The translations under genes and the position numbers were made by a program. The notes under the pieces were generated by a model. The model searched no databases. It saw only the letters and a program-made list of their open reading frames with translations, and was not told the origin of the DNA. Of a stretch of 64,000 bases of DNA, positions 25,012 to 34,421 are shown piece by piece. The stretch's first letter is position 1. The number at the start of each line of letters is the position of its first letter. Source of the DNA: Thermoleptolyngbya sichuanensis A183. GTDB lineage: Bacteria > Cyanobacteriota > Cyanobacteriia > Elainellales > Elainellaceae. The stretch is taken from NCBI RefSeq assembly GCF_013177315.1, contig NZ_CP053661.1:62001-126000 (forward strand), written 5' to 3'.

Positions 25012-25731
25012 ATGCCCTGGACTCTTCCCAAGATTTTCCCCGCACTGACGGTTTTGAGCGCCCTCGCGCTGCCCAGTCTGGCTCTCCGACCCGGATTTGC
25101 AGCCGATCCGCCCTCGCCCCAGCGCAGCAACGCCCTGCAACGCCTGGAGCAAATGTTTTCGCCGGAAATCCAGTCCACCATTGGAGCCTGTCTGGAGCAG
25201 GGCAAGGTCGATGTGGCCGCCGGGCCGACCAGCAGCGGCGCGGTGCGCTGTGGCGATGGGTCAACAACCAGCGTTCCCTATGCTGCCTATGTCGCCACCG
25301 TGTCGGACGTGCTGACGGCCAGCAGCCTGGTTGGGTTTCGGGCAGTTTTGCAGTCCAATTCGGGCGTGTCTCCGGAGATGCTGCGGATGTTTGTGAACAG
25401 CCCCCAGGGTGGAATCGTGCTGCGTCAGGCCGTGCAAACTGCAATTACCCAGAGCGAACTGCTGCCTGCCACGGCGACCGCATCTACCGACATCCTCACC
25501 GATGCCGTCCTGACGCGGCTATTGCCCAGCCTGCAAGACCCCACAACGCTTGACACGCTGCTGGGCACCCCAGAGCAATATAGCCAGGTGGTGCGGGAGT
25601 TTTGCACGGCTCCGGGGATGTCGGTCGAACAGGCGAAATCGCGCTTGCCGCTGAATGAACTCCAGCTTTATGCCATTTGCATTCAGGAGTCGGGCGTGGC
25701 CGACGAAGTGCTGCGGCTTGGCGGCCGATAG
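25012..25731 (+). CDS. Secreted protein, unknown function
   Basis: A 239-residue protein with a signal peptide: TLPKIFPALTVLSALALPSLALRPGFAA, with likely cleavage near residue 31. The mature part is mostly helical by composition (EMLRMFVNSPQGGIVLRQAV, LNELQLYAICIQESGVADEVL) and has four Cys in the mature part, possibly forming disulfides in the periplasm. I do not recognise a named family. It ends 25 bp before surE and probably shares its transcript. Confidence 0.65.
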   Translation: MPWTLPKIFPALTVLSALALPSLALRPGFAADPPSPQRSNALQRLEQMFSPEIQSTIGACLEQGKVDVAAGPTSSGAVRCGDGSTTSVPYAAYVATVSDVLTASSLVGFRAVLQSNSGVSPEMLRMFVNSPQGGIVLRQAVQTAITQSELLPATATASTDILTDAVLTRLLPSLQDPTTLDTLLGTPEQYSQVVREFCTAPGMSVEQAKSRLPLNELQLYAICIQESGVADEVLRLGGR

Positions 25732-25755
25732 GGCTTGGAGGCTGGGTAGACAAGC

Positions 25756-26442
25756 ATGACGGTGGTGTTGACCAATGACGACGGGATTGACGCACCGGGG
25801 CTGTTGGCATTGCAGCGGGCGCTGGATCAGAAGTGCGTGATTGTCGCACCGCAGCAGCCCTATTCAGGCTGTAGCCATCAGGTGACGAGCGATCGCCCAA
25901 TTTCGGTGGAGAGGCGATCGCCCCACGCCTTTGCCGTCGGCGGTACGCCCGCAGATTGCACCCGTCTTGCCCTGCGGCATCTCTGCCCAGAGGGATCGCT
26001 GGTGCTATCAGGGGTGAATGCAGGTGGCAACTTGGGCGCAGATATCTATGTATCGGGGACGGTGGCAGCCGTACGCGAGGCGGCGCTGCATCGCGTTCCG
26101 GGCATTGCCTTTTCGCAATACAAGCGGCGCGGGCTGGAGATCGACTGGGAGATGTCTACGCGACTGGTGCGGCTGGTGCTGGATCGCTTGCTAAATGCTC
26201 GCACGCTGCCGGGAACGTTTTGGAATGTGAACCTGCCCCACCTGGAACCGGGCGCACCCGACCCCACGCTAGTATTTTGCCCGCTCTGTACACAGCCCTT
26301 GCCGACGGATTATCGCATAGAGGGCGACACGTTCATTTACGCAGGTAACTACAACCAGCGCCAGCGCGATACAGGTGCAGATGTGGACGTGTGCTTTGCA
26401 GGCAATATCGCCATTACGCAGCTCCGGCTGTGGGAAGGGTGA
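25756..26442 (+). CDS. surE: 5'/3'-nucleotidase SurE
   Basis: A 228-residue SurE, a metal-dependent phosphatase of nucleoside monophosphates linked to stress survival. The N-terminal VVLTNDDGIDAPGL has the D-D metal pair (about residues 8-9), CVIVAPQQPYSGCSHQVT follows (Ser is a ligand), and SGVNAGGNLGADIYVSGTVAAVREA (about 84-108) is the conserved loop with the Asn ligand. The length is slightly under the usual 250. The ATG at 25756 starts 25 bp after the upstream secreted-protein gene. Confidence 0.93.
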   Translation: MTVVLTNDDGIDAPGLLALQRALDQKCVIVAPQQPYSGCSHQVTSDRPISVERRSPHAFAVGGTPADCTRLALRHLCPEGSLVLSGVNAGGNLGADIYVSGTVAAVREAALHRVPGIAFSQYKRRGLEIDWEMSTRLVRLVLDRLLNARTLPGTFWNVNLPHLEPGAPDPTLVFCPLCTQPLPTDYRIEGDTFIYAGNYNQRQRDTGADVDVCFAGNIAITQLRLWEG

Positions 26443-26495
26443 TGGCGATTTTAGAATTTAGATTGGCGATTTTGGATTGGGACAGGATGCAGGCT

Positions 26496-26711
26496 AATTG
26501 GAATGTTCTTTCCAGATTGCAGGATCTTGTATAAAGCAACCTCCAGGGTTTCAACCGGCCAGCCCAGATTTCGACAGACCAAAAATTCTAGCTTTCCGGG
26601 TTTGGAGACGACGAGACTATTCAGCAGCAGGCTGACGGCTTCATGAACATTTTGACCAAAAACATACTTATCGGGAGCATGAATGTTGACAATTTTCCCG
26701 TGCTTGACCTT
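26496..26711 (-). pseudogene. Duplicated internal fragment of the epimerase gene
   Basis: These 216 bp align without gaps to 2983-3198 inside the CapD-like gene, with about six to eight differences. They correspond to residues ~281-352 of that protein (HGKIVNIHAPDKYVCGQ through LYKILQSGKNIP). Both ends stop abruptly. It cannot make a protein on its own. The left break is in anonymous DNA and the right break joins a transposase fragment. Confidence 0.9.
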
Positions 26712-26899
26712 CGGCGAAACCGGCGTTGGTGGGATTGAGCCATTTGAGCGCGACTACTCACATACACCCCAAATCCATTGAGATGAACGTTTTGGCTTCC
26801 AATCATGCCAATGATCATCCAGCAAAGTGTTTGCAGATGGCGAGCATCCTGCCACTGAATGTCACATAGACGCAGAAAATCACTCAACGCATCATACAT
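26712..26899 (-). pseudogene. N-terminal fragment of an IS4/IS5-like transposase
   Basis: Read on the minus strand it gives WQDARHLQTLCWMIIGMIGS and SSRAQMAQSHQRRFRR. This is the helical N-terminal domain common to a DDE transposase family of cyanobacteria that is distinct from the element at 1-1302. The frame then runs directly into the duplicated epimerase DNA, so this is a truncated chimeric frame. No terminal repeat was identified. Confidence 0.7.
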
Positions 26900-27170
26900 T
26901 CAACGCATCATAAAGACGGGAAGTAGGTGACATTGATTTGACTATTTTGTAGTTACTTCTCAGCTAAATCAAGCTCTGCTTCCCTCCTGGCTTTCGTTCC
27001 AGCTTTAACCTGTTTTGTCAGTCAAGCAGGTCCAATGTCTTTGCTTTTTGACATAGAGTTATCTTATCTTTCGGGATTGTGGGGCGATCGCGCTGGAGAT
27101 CTGCATGAAAGGGTTCATCGCTGGCTAGCGCTCTCTTTTTACGCAATCTCTCTGGAGGAAACAAGCCCCC

Positions 27171-28970
27171 ATGTTTACCATCCGCTTTAGAACCGTCAAC
27201 TATCGCCCCGATCGCCTGGTCACGTTGCGAAATAACATCGACGGCTGGGACAAAGACCTCCCTGGCATCTACGACGGCGGCGAATGGCGGTTTGAACTGC
27301 CCGAAGCCCGGTATCCCAACGGTCTCACGTTCAAGTTTGTGCTGGAGCGCACCTACTGGATGACCGGAGCCGATCGGTTTATTCAGCCCCAAGCAGGCAG
27401 CAACTTTTTCTATCAAGAGCCGGATATCCAGTTTCCGCCGATTCAGGAAATGGTGGTGGAAAATGGGCACGTCCAGCAGATGTTCTTTCCGCCCAACCTG
27501 GACGAGGCGCACCTGTTTGACGTGATTGTGATTGGCTCTGGCATTGGCGGCGGCATCCTAGCGGATCAGCTTTCAAACCGGGGAATGGACGTGCTGGTGC
27601 TGGAGGCGGGCAGCTACCTATTTCCCACCCACACCGCCAACCTGCCGCGCCAGCACCGCATTGGTCAGTTTGACAAGCACGTCTGGAGCCTCTACGACGA
27701 ATTCAAAGTCACCAATTACGCCAACGGCTATGGCTCTCAGTTCGACGGTGGGCAAGCCTTTAGCCTGGGTGGGCGATCGCTCTTTTGGGGCGGGCTGATT
27801 CCGCGCATGACCACCTGGGAAATGGAGTCCTGGCCCCGTAGCGTCCGCTGGTTCCTAGAAGACGGCGGCTATCAAAAGGCCGAAGACCTGATGAACCGCG
27901 TGCCCTTGCCCCCCACGCCCTATCGCCGCCGGGTCAAGCGCTTTTTGCAGCAGACCCTCGACCAATTCAACCACTTCGATGCGCCAATGGCGGTGCAATA
28001 TTCCAACACGCAAGACCTAAGCACCATTCCCACGGGCATGTTTTCCACGGCGGATTTGCTGATGGAGTCGATGCTGACCAATGGCCCCCAAGGCAACCAA
28101 AACCTTTCGATCAACCTCAACCATCCCGTGGTGCGGGTGGAAACGGCGGGCACATCGGTGACGCAGGTGGTTGCCTACGACCTGATTGCTCAGCAAGAGC
28201 GCCGCTATCAGGCAAAGCAGGTGGTGCTTGCCGCAGGGACGATCGAAAGCGCCAAAATCGCCCAACTCAGCAGGCTCAGCGACCCAAACGGCAAAATCGG
28301 CGTTGGCATCACCGACCATCCCATTTTCTTCACGCATTTTGTCCTGCCTGCCACCGCAGAACTTTACGACCCCACGTCTTCCAGCAAGGTGCTGTGTCAG
28401 TATCGCGAAGGGCCCAATCCGTTCAACATTGTTCTGGAGTTTGGGGCCGACTTTAACCAGGGGCGCTATGTAGATCTGGAACTGCTGGAGCGACATCGGC
28501 GCGAGCGGGGCAACGTCATGCTCTGCGAAATCGTGTTTTTGCTGGATGCGCCGCTGATGGAGCAAAATACTGTGCAGCAGTTGGGCCCGTCCTACGTCAG
28601 ACCTGTGGTGCAGATGCAGCCCTGCCCGGTGGAGGGGGCGCTGTTTGCCGAGATGAATCGGCTCAAAGATCAGCTGATTGCCGCGCTGGGAGGACAGCCG
28701 CTAGTGGGCAACGACCTCAGCCTCAAGCCCGCCGGACTGGGCGGCGTTGCCCATGAAGTTGGCACGCTGCGAATGAGTGGCGAAACACAGGATGGTATAG
28801 CGCTCAACGATGGCGTGGTGGATACCAACCTCAAGTTTCTGGGGTACGACAATCTCTATGTTTGCGATCTGTCGGTGTTTCCCTCATCGCCCGCCGCCAA
28901 CCCAACGCTGACGCTGGCAGCAATGGCCATCCGTTTGGCGGAGCATCTGAAGCAGGTGACGCTGGTTTAG
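27171..28970 (+). CDS. GMC-family FAD-dependent oxidoreductase
   Basis: A 599-residue glucose-methanol-choline oxidoreductase. After a 115-residue N-terminal beta-rich domain (TVNYRPDRLVTLRNNIDGWD, like a CBM20/starch-binding-type fold by pattern) comes the FAD fold VIVIGSGIGGGILADQL (about 118-134) and VLVLEAGSYLF. The GMC C-terminal region HEVGTLRM ... NLYVCDLSVFPSSPAANPTLTLAAMAIRLAEHL (about 526-593) includes the usual His and Asn active-site positions. ATG 27171 follows ggaggaaa at good distance. There is no signal peptide. The substrate is unknown. An inverted repeat about 35 bp downstream may terminate it. Confidence 0.85.
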   Translation: MFTIRFRTVNYRPDRLVTLRNNIDGWDKDLPGIYDGGEWRFELPEARYPNGLTFKFVLERTYWMTGADRFIQPQAGSNFFYQEPDIQFPPIQEMVVENGHVQQMFFPPNLDEAHLFDVIVIGSGIGGGILADQLSNRGMDVLVLEAGSYLFPTHTANLPRQHRIGQFDKHVWSLYDEFKVTNYANGYGSQFDGGQAFSLGGRSLFWGGLIPRMTTWEMESWPRSVRWFLEDGGYQKAEDLMNRVPLPPTPYRRRVKRFLQQTLDQFNHFDAPMAVQYSNTQDLSTIPTGMFSTADLLMESMLTNGPQGNQNLSINLNHPVVRVETAGTSVTQVVAYDLIAQQERRYQAKQVVLAAGTIESAKIAQLSRLSDPNGKIGVGITDHPIFFTHFVLPATAELYDPTSSSKVLCQYREGPNPFNIVLEFGADFNQGRYVDLELLERHRRERGNVMLCEIVFLLDAPLMEQNTVQQLGPSYVRPVVQMQPCPVEGALFAEMNRLKDQLIAALGGQPLVGNDLSLKPAGLGGVAHEVGTLRMSGETQDGIALNDGVVDTNLKFLGYDNLYVCDLSVFPSSPAANPTLTLAAMAIRLAEHLKQVTLV

Positions 28971-29005
28971 CGATTCGAGTTGGAGACTTAATACAGTTGG
29001 GAACG

Positions 29006-29050
29006 AAAAGCGGGACAGCCAGGCACAGCGCCTCAAACCATCCCGCTTTT
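29006..29050. terminator. Inverted repeat after the GMC oxidoreductase
   Basis: The arms aaaagcggga (29006-29015) and tcccgctttt (29041-29050) pair perfectly around a 25-nt loop. The right arm ends in TTTT and the complementary strand also ends in TTTT, so it could work in both directions. It lies between the convergent GMC gene and the holin-like gene. Confidence 0.55.
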
Positions 29051-29135
29051 CAGCTTTATCGCGAATCCTCGAATTGGGGAGGCAGGGAGGGCGATCGCCC
29101 CCACTCATCGCTTCACCCCTTGCCAGAACAGCAGT

Positions 29136-29555
29136 CTAGCTTGCCTTCTCAACTTCTTTCGTTTCCAGCTTCACCGCAGGCGTAGAGCCAGCATTCAGCG
29201 TCTTAGCAGCTTCCTTCTCAGCAAAGTAGCGGTTTAGGAAGGTGCTGGCGAAGGTGAGTACCACGGGCCCCAGCAGGAAGGCCAGCAGCCCACTGACCGC
29301 AAATCCAGGCACAAACAGCGATGCCAGCCAGAAGCAGAACCCATTGACCACAAAGCCAAATAGGCCCAGCGTCAGGAAGTTAATCGGCAGCGACAGCAGC
29401 GACAGCACAGGCTTTACCAGCGTATTCACCACACCAATCGACACCCCAGCGAGTAGGGCAGCGGGAAAGTTCGCCAAAGTCACCCCTGGCACTACGATGT
29501 CTACCACCAGCAGGCTCAGGGCTGTAATCAGAGTCGTCAACAAGTATCCCAACAT
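29136..29555 (-). CDS. Phage-holin-family-4-type (YvlD-like) membrane protein
   Basis: A 139-residue polytopic membrane protein of the phage_holin_4_2/YvlD type. Four hydrophobic segments lie at about 3-22, 28-50, 54-78 and 82-108. The family motifs include VVPGVTLANFPAALLAGV and LSLPINFLTLGLFGFVVNG. The name comes from weak holin resemblance; chromosomal members are widespread and no phage genes are nearby, so a lysis role is not implied. The C-terminal 30 residues are charged and soluble. Confidence 0.8.
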   Translation of the reverse strand: MLGYLLTTLITALSLLVVDIVVPGVTLANFPAALLAGVSIGVVNTLVKPVLSLLSLPINFLTLGLFGFVVNGFCFWLASLFVPGFAVSGLLAFLLGPVVLTFASTFLNRYFAEKEAAKTLNAGSTPAVKLETKEVEKAS

Positions 29556-30397
29556 AGCAGTTCCATCCAGGTTGAATCAAAACAACTTGAAGCCTTCATC
29601 GAATCTGTGAACCGTCGTTTCACTAATGCTTTTTGTTATCTCATACATCCTGCGATCGCAATAGTTCAACAGGATGAATCACTAAACAGATAACTGGCGT
29701 AGATAACCATTGACTAGTGAACGTTTGATTCACTCCATTCACGTCACTTCATCCCATAGATTCAGTATAGTACCGATTAATTTCACACTAAAGCACCTGT
29801 CTTTATGGACATCTCTACTCAACTGATTTAGAAAATACGACCTGTTTTAAATTACACGCGGTCAAAATTTATGCTTATCGCCCTTAACTCTCTGCGCTCC
29901 GCCTGTCGAGCAAAGCTCAAAAAGCTTTCCAGTCAAGCAGTTTAGAGTTTTTTGGGCGATCGCTCGATGAATCTCGACAGATATTAAAACCCCACTTAAA
30001 ACTCCACAATGTAAAACTCAGCACATTCATCATTCGCAGCCGAACTGCCAAAAAGGGTAATTTCCGACCTTCGACATACCTTTGACATAAGAGAATACTG
30101 ACCTTCTATTTCTTGTCCATTTCTAAAGAAATAGAAAAGAAATAGAAACGAATAAGCACGAAATCAATGAATGTGATCTCCGTAACATTCAGGTTCGGAT
30201 TTTACCCACTAAATCTACTTTTGGAATCGTTTCCAAAGATAATAGTTCGCTACTATAGAAAAGTACAGTTCACTGCACCTGTTGTTCAAAGTTCTTTAGA
30301 TTTCTGAAGTCTTGAACTTGGCTCTAAAATCATGGGCCACAGGTTCATACAACTGCTCTAGCAACGTTCCCGTTTCCCTTGATTGAGTAGGTGGCTT
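29556..30397. other. AT-rich intergenic region
   Basis: About 840 bp between divergent genes, markedly AT-rich compared with the surrounding DNA. It has two HIP1 sites (near 29653 and 29958) but no supported ORF, tRNA or terminator. It is long for a spacer and could hold regulatory sites or an unannotated small RNA. I see nothing specific. Confidence 0.4.
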
Positions 30398-30580
30398 ATG
30401 AAATTAGTACGCATTCTCCTATCGGTTCTGCTGCCCCCCGTCGGCGTGTATCTGACCTATGGCTTCAGCTCCACGCTACTGATCAATATCCTGTTGACGC
30501 TTCTAGGCTTTGTGCCGGGTGCAATTCACGGACTCTGGGCCGTGATGAAGCATGAGGAAAAGCTAAATCAGGAAGTGTAG
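30398..30580 (+). CDS. YqaE/Pmp3-family small membrane protein
   Basis: A 60-residue proteolipid of the YqaE/Pmp3 family: two hydrophobic helices (LVRILLSVLLPPVGVYLTYG and LLINILLTLLGFVPGAIHGL) with the PPVG motif between polar ends. Family members protect membrane potential under salt or cold stress in yeast and plants. The ATG at 30398 is preferred over the TTG at 30383, because aggtgg lies just upstream and the family starts at M-K-L-x-R-I. Confidence 0.85.
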   Translation: MKLVRILLSVLLPPVGVYLTYGFSSTLLINILLTLLGFVPGAIHGLWAVMKHEEKLNQEV

Positions 30581-30789
30581 TCGAACGCAAGAGTAGCGTT
30601 GGGTGATTGGAGTGATTGGAGTGTTGGAGGGCTAGAGCAAGTTGCTGAAGCGATTTTGCGCCTCCGTCACTCCGTCGCTTTCTAGCTGCACTTTACTAAT
30701 CGCACCGAATTGCACCGAATTGCACCGTCTGCCTGCATCTCGTCTGATTGCAACTTCTGATCGCCCCAGTTAATTACTCCAGTTCGCGC

Positions 30790-33486
30790 TCATCCCAGCA
30801 GTTCGCGCTCTGCGATGACGGTTTCGGCGCGGGCGATCGCCCATTGCACGCTGCGGGCTGCACCGGGCGCAACGCAGAGCGCGGTGATTCCGCAGCGCAC
30901 CCATTCTTCTACCAAATCAAGGTGCTGACCGGGCAATTCGCCGCAGAGGGTGCAGGGAATGCCGAGGTGGCGAGCCGTCTGAACCAAGTGCCGGATAGCA
31001 CGCTGCACAGCAGGGTGGCGCGGCGGAAACGCCTCGGAGAAGTGCGGCAGGTCGCGATCGGCCGCCAGCAGCAGTTGCGCTAGGTCATTGCTGCCAATGG
31101 CGATGCCCTGCACCCCTGCTTGCACTAGCTCCGGCAGCAAGAACAGCACCGATGGCACCTCTGCCATGATCCAAAGCTGAAAGTCGGGGGTATCCCCTAG
31201 CCCGGTCGCCAGCGCCCGCTGACGGCAAAAGCGCACCTCTTCGACCCCGCGCACAAAGGGCAAAATGAGTCGAAGATTGACATAGCCAGCTTGCTGCACC
31301 TGTCGCAGCGCCAAAAGCTCCGCGTCAAACCAGGCGGGGCTGTTTTTGTAGCTAAAGGCACCGTGCATTCCCAGGGTTGGGTTTGGCTCCGGAGAACCGG
31401 GCTGGGAACTGGAGAAAGCACCCAGCAAGTCCTGCGATCGCACGTCGAGCGACCGATAAAACACCGGGCGGGGCGCAAAGGCGGCGGCAACGGGAAGGAT
31501 TTTTTGGGCGATCGCCTCTGCCACTTCCTTGGCCGCTTCCTTGCCGAATTCTGCCGGAAACGGGCCAGTCCAGTTTGCGGATATCGCGGATATCTCAGCT
31601 ATCTCTATCTCAGCTTGAGGAATCGGCGGAATCGTTCTCCCGCGGTTGGTCTGGCTCGCCAATTGATGCAACAGCGGCATCAGCAGATGCTCTGCCCGCA
31701 GCAGCCCAACCCCCTCGCTGGGCAAGTTTGCGATCGCATCGAGATCGGCAGCCTGCCCCAACGCCAGCAGCAGTTGCGTGCGGGTGCGGGGCGGCGGGGG
31801 GTCGGTCGCTGGAGAATCCAGTCCAACCCTAGACACTGGAGCCATGTCTGGGGCAATTTCTGGAACCCTGTCTAGGGATATTTCTGGAGATATTCCTGGG
31901 GATACTTCTGGGGATACTTCTGGGGATATTTCTGGATGGAGTGCCCCCCGCCCCCCCTCTGGCGAAGTTCGCAGGCGATGCACCAAGCCGCGATCGCCAT
32001 CTACCGTTACCCATTCGCCTGTCCGCAAGATCTGCGTCGCCCCCGCTACGCCCACCACTGCCGGAATCCCCATTTCCCGCGCCAAAATTGCGCCGTGACT
32101 GGTCATGCCACCCTGCTCTGTCACAATGCCACCCGCCCGCTGCACCAGCCCCAGCCACCTCGGTGGCACATGCGACATCACCAGCAGTTGCCCTGCTGGA
32201 AAGTCTGGCGGCACCTGGCTCAGATCCTCCACCACCCAGACCTGAGCCGAAACCTGACCCGTTGCTGCTGCCAGCCCACGCAATGGCAATGGTTCAGTCG
32301 CCGGAGCATTATTCGCCGGAGCGTTATTCGCCGGAGCATTATTCGCTGGAGCGTTATTCACCGGAACCGTTGCGATAGCGGATGACCCCGGAGCCGCCGC
32401 CACCGAACGAGGAAACAGCACATTGAGCTGAGTCAGTTGAAACTGAGGCGGTTCACTGGACTCAAGCGGCCCCAGCATCCACTCTAGATCGACGCTGCTG
32501 CCAAGGGTTTGCTGAACCTGGCGCGACAGTGCGAGCAATGTCTGAAGTTGCGCTTCGCTCAGGCTGGGCTGCTGCTGTTGGGACGGTTCTAGCAGTTCGA
32601 TCCGCAAACCCGAAACAGAACTCCGCAGGCCATTGTGGGCAGAAGCAGACGACTCCTGACACAGCCGATAGCAATAGGGCTTGGGATGCACCTGCCGAAC
32701 CACCGGAAGCAGGTTTCGAGGGGCAGGCTCCGCTGCGGCAGGTTCCTGGCTGGCTGGAGGCATGTGGATGGCAGGGGGATGAGTGAACAAAAAGCGGTCG
32801 GGAGCCAGTTCTCCCCACGCTAGAGCGGCCCCCAGCCCCCAAATCGACTGAGTTTCGCAGCTTGTTGGACTCACGCAAGCCGTTCCCGCAGCGATCGCAT
32901 CCTGAATCGGCTGCACCAGCACGCCCAGATGAAGCTGATGAAGCTGGAGGCGCGATCGCTGCCAGACGAATAGGCTTTTGGCCCGAAACAAATCTGCCCA
33001 CACCAGCCGCAACGCCAGGGCGATCGCCCCTCGACTTGCCTCACAAATTTGCGACCCCAATAGCCCCCGCATCCGCCCGCTAAAGGTCGGGTCGAGTCCT
33101 GCCGCCAGACCGAGCGACGGTCGCAAAACGACCATCGGCGACTGCCACTGCTGCGCTCGCGCCTCGACCTCCGCCAGCCAGTCGTCCCAGAGCGGCCCAG
33201 AGAGGATGGACTGACGGATCTTTTGGGCGATCGCCTGAAGCTGCTGCGGCCGATCGACATCCACATGCAGCGACGAATCCGGCAAATCCGCAAATAGCGG
33301 CTCCTGCCAGTCCAAACTTGACAGAAACTGCCGCAGCACTCGCGCCCCTACCACAAACCCCGGCACGACAGGAAATCCCCGCTGCTCCAGCAGTCCTAAA
33401 TAATAGGCTTTGTCTCCGACCTCTGTTCGGTCAGCCGGCTGGATCTGCCCCAACCCGTAGAGGTCTTTGAGTGCGTCCCCATGCAT
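30790..33486 (-). CDS. PEP-synthase/PPDK-like multidomain protein
   Basis: An 898-residue protein with the three parts of PEP-utilising enzymes. An ATP-grasp-like N-terminal domain opens GDKAYYLGLLEQRGFPVVPGFVV at about 23-45. A swivelling phosphohistidine domain has QGGMTSHGAILAREMGIPAVVG, where His is the expected phosphoryl carrier. A TIM-barrel PEP-binding domain shows LILPFVRGVEEV, SNDLAQLLL and LCGELPGQ. Two linkers are low-complexity: tandem N-N-A-P-A (15-bp repeats at about 32303-32367) and E-I-S-P-E-V-S-P (12-bp repeats at about 31870-31935). Several PPDK catalytic positions look altered, so the activity is uncertain; it may be a regulatory or divergent enzyme. Normal PpsA is about 800 residues. 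Confidence 0.75.
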   Translation of the reverse strand: MHGDALKDLYGLGQIQPADRTEVGDKAYYLGLLEQRGFPVVPGFVVGARVLRQFLSSLDWQEPLFADLPDSSLHVDVDRPQQLQAIAQKIRQSILSGPLWDDWLAEVEARAQQWQSPMVVLRPSLGLAAGLDPTFSGRMRGLLGSQICEASRGAIALALRLVWADLFRAKSLFVWQRSRLQLHQLHLGVLVQPIQDAIAAGTACVSPTSCETQSIWGLGAALAWGELAPDRFLFTHPPAIHMPPASQEPAAAEPAPRNLLPVVRQVHPKPYCYRLCQESSASAHNGLRSSVSGLRIELLEPSQQQQPSLSEAQLQTLLALSRQVQQTLGSSVDLEWMLGPLESSEPPQFQLTQLNVLFPRSVAAAPGSSAIATVPVNNAPANNAPANNAPANNAPATEPLPLRGLAAATGQVSAQVWVVEDLSQVPPDFPAGQLLVMSHVPPRWLGLVQRAGGIVTEQGGMTSHGAILAREMGIPAVVGVAGATQILRTGEWVTVDGDRGLVHRLRTSPEGGRGALHPEISPEVSPEVSPGISPEISLDRVPEIAPDMAPVSRVGLDSPATDPPPPRTRTQLLLALGQAADLDAIANLPSEGVGLLRAEHLLMPLLHQLASQTNRGRTIPPIPQAEIEIAEISAISANWTGPFPAEFGKEAAKEVAEAIAQKILPVAAAFAPRPVFYRSLDVRSQDLLGAFSSSQPGSPEPNPTLGMHGAFSYKNSPAWFDAELLALRQVQQAGYVNLRLILPFVRGVEEVRFCRQRALATGLGDTPDFQLWIMAEVPSVLFLLPELVQAGVQGIAIGSNDLAQLLLAADRDLPHFSEAFPPRHPAVQRAIRHLVQTARHLGIPCTLCGELPGQHLDLVEEWVRCGITALCVAPGAARSVQWAIARAETVIAERELLG

Positions 33487-33870
33487 ACGCCGTCGCCATT
33501 TGAGATGAGTAGTTGCGAAAAAGGCTTGGTAGAGGGGTCTGTCAACCTATTTAAGACGGGTTACTTAAGACGGGTTACTTAAGCGAGTGATTTAAGACAA
33601 GTGATTTAAGACGGGTGATCTAGAACGCGGATGAGACTGCGTTCCCGTGTTTCTTAACATCTTTTCATCATACGCTCTGAATTCGCTCTGGATAGACTGG
33701 TGCAAAAATTCTCGCAATCCCTTAACTTTCAGACAGGAATAGGGCGCATGGGTCGGGCTAAAATTGATAAGCACAAATCCATTGATAAATACTACGTTTA
33801 ATCCAAGTCCCGGTTTAATCCAAGTCCCGAACGCTAACCCCGGCGGCGGTTCGCAGTCCCATCGCATCCC
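33487..33870. other. Divergent intergenic region upstream of ilvN
   Basis: About 380 bp between divergent genes. Apart from the 14-bp tandem array it has a small hairpin (gaacgc/gcgttc near 33622-33643) and a duplicated 16-bp gtttaatccaagtccc near 33797-33829, just before ilvN. No leader peptide typical of attenuation could be supported. Confidence 0.45.
33551..33619. repeat. Tandem repeat, 5 x 14 bp
   Basis: Five units of consensus ttaagacgggttac/gat, one of them 13 bp, lie upstream of the minus-strand PEP-synthase-like gene and the plus-strand ilvN. Confidence 0.85.
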
Positions 33871-34395
33871 ATGAAGCATACTATCTCTGTGTTGGTCGAA
33901 GATGAAGCGGGCGTGTTGACCCGGATTGCGGGCCTGTTTGCCCGACGGGGGTTCAACATCGAAAGTTTGGCGGTTGGCCCGGCGGAACAGTCTGGCATTT
34001 CGCGGATCACGATGGTCGTCCCCGGAGACGACTCGATTATCGAGCAGTTGACCAAGCAGCTATACAAGCTGGTCAATGTCCTCAAAGTGCAGGATATTAC
34101 CGAAACGCCCTGCGTCGAGCGAGAGCTAATGCTGCTCAAGGTCAACGCCACTAGCGTCACCCGGTCAGAAATTATTGAACTGTCGCAGATTTTCCGAGCG
34201 CGGGTGGTGGACGTGGGCGAAGACTCGCTGACGCTAGAAGTGGTGGGCGATCCCGGCAAAATGGTGGCGATCGTGCAGCAGCTTGGTCGTTTTGGCATCC
34301 GCGAAGTGGCCCGCACGGGCAAGATTGCGCTGGTGCGCGAGTCGGGTGTGAATACCGAGTTTCTCAAGCTCCAGTCGATGGAAGCGCGGGTCTAG
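33871..34395 (+). CDS. ilvN: Acetolactate synthase small (regulatory) subunit
   Basis: A 174-residue IlvN/IlvH. The N-terminal ACT domain reads [31 protein letters not shown] (about 2-32) and binds valine for feedback control in this family. RITMVVPGD and the C-terminal domain [14 protein letters not shown] (about 145-160) match the family and its usual length near 165-175. It regulates the large subunit IlvB, which is not in the window, in branched-chain amino-acid synthesis. mnmD follows 26 bp downstream. Confidence 0.95.
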   Translation: MKHTISVLVEDEAGVLTRIAGLFARRGFNIESLAVGPAEQSGISRITMVVPGDDSIIEQLTKQLYKLVNVLKVQDITETPCVERELMLLKVNATSVTRSEIIELSQIFRARVVDVGEDSLTLEVVGDPGKMVAIVQQLGRFGIREVARTGKIALVRESGVNTEFLKLQSMEARV

Positions 34396-34421
34396 CGGTC
34401 GTTTTGCTAGGTTGACGAGCG

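Larger units (their letters stand above)
26443..27170. other. Intergenic region with a gene-fragment/IS chimera
   Basis: About 730 bp. It contains a 216-bp duplicate of the epimerase gene interior (26496-26711) joined to a transposase N-terminal fragment (26712-26899). Downstream is ordinary spacer with the promoter region of the GMC oxidoreductase. Confidence 0.7.

Noticed and set aside
29136-29555. Prophage lysis gene suggested by the holin family name
   Set aside because: YvlD-like proteins are ordinary chromosomal membrane proteins and no phage gene is in the window.
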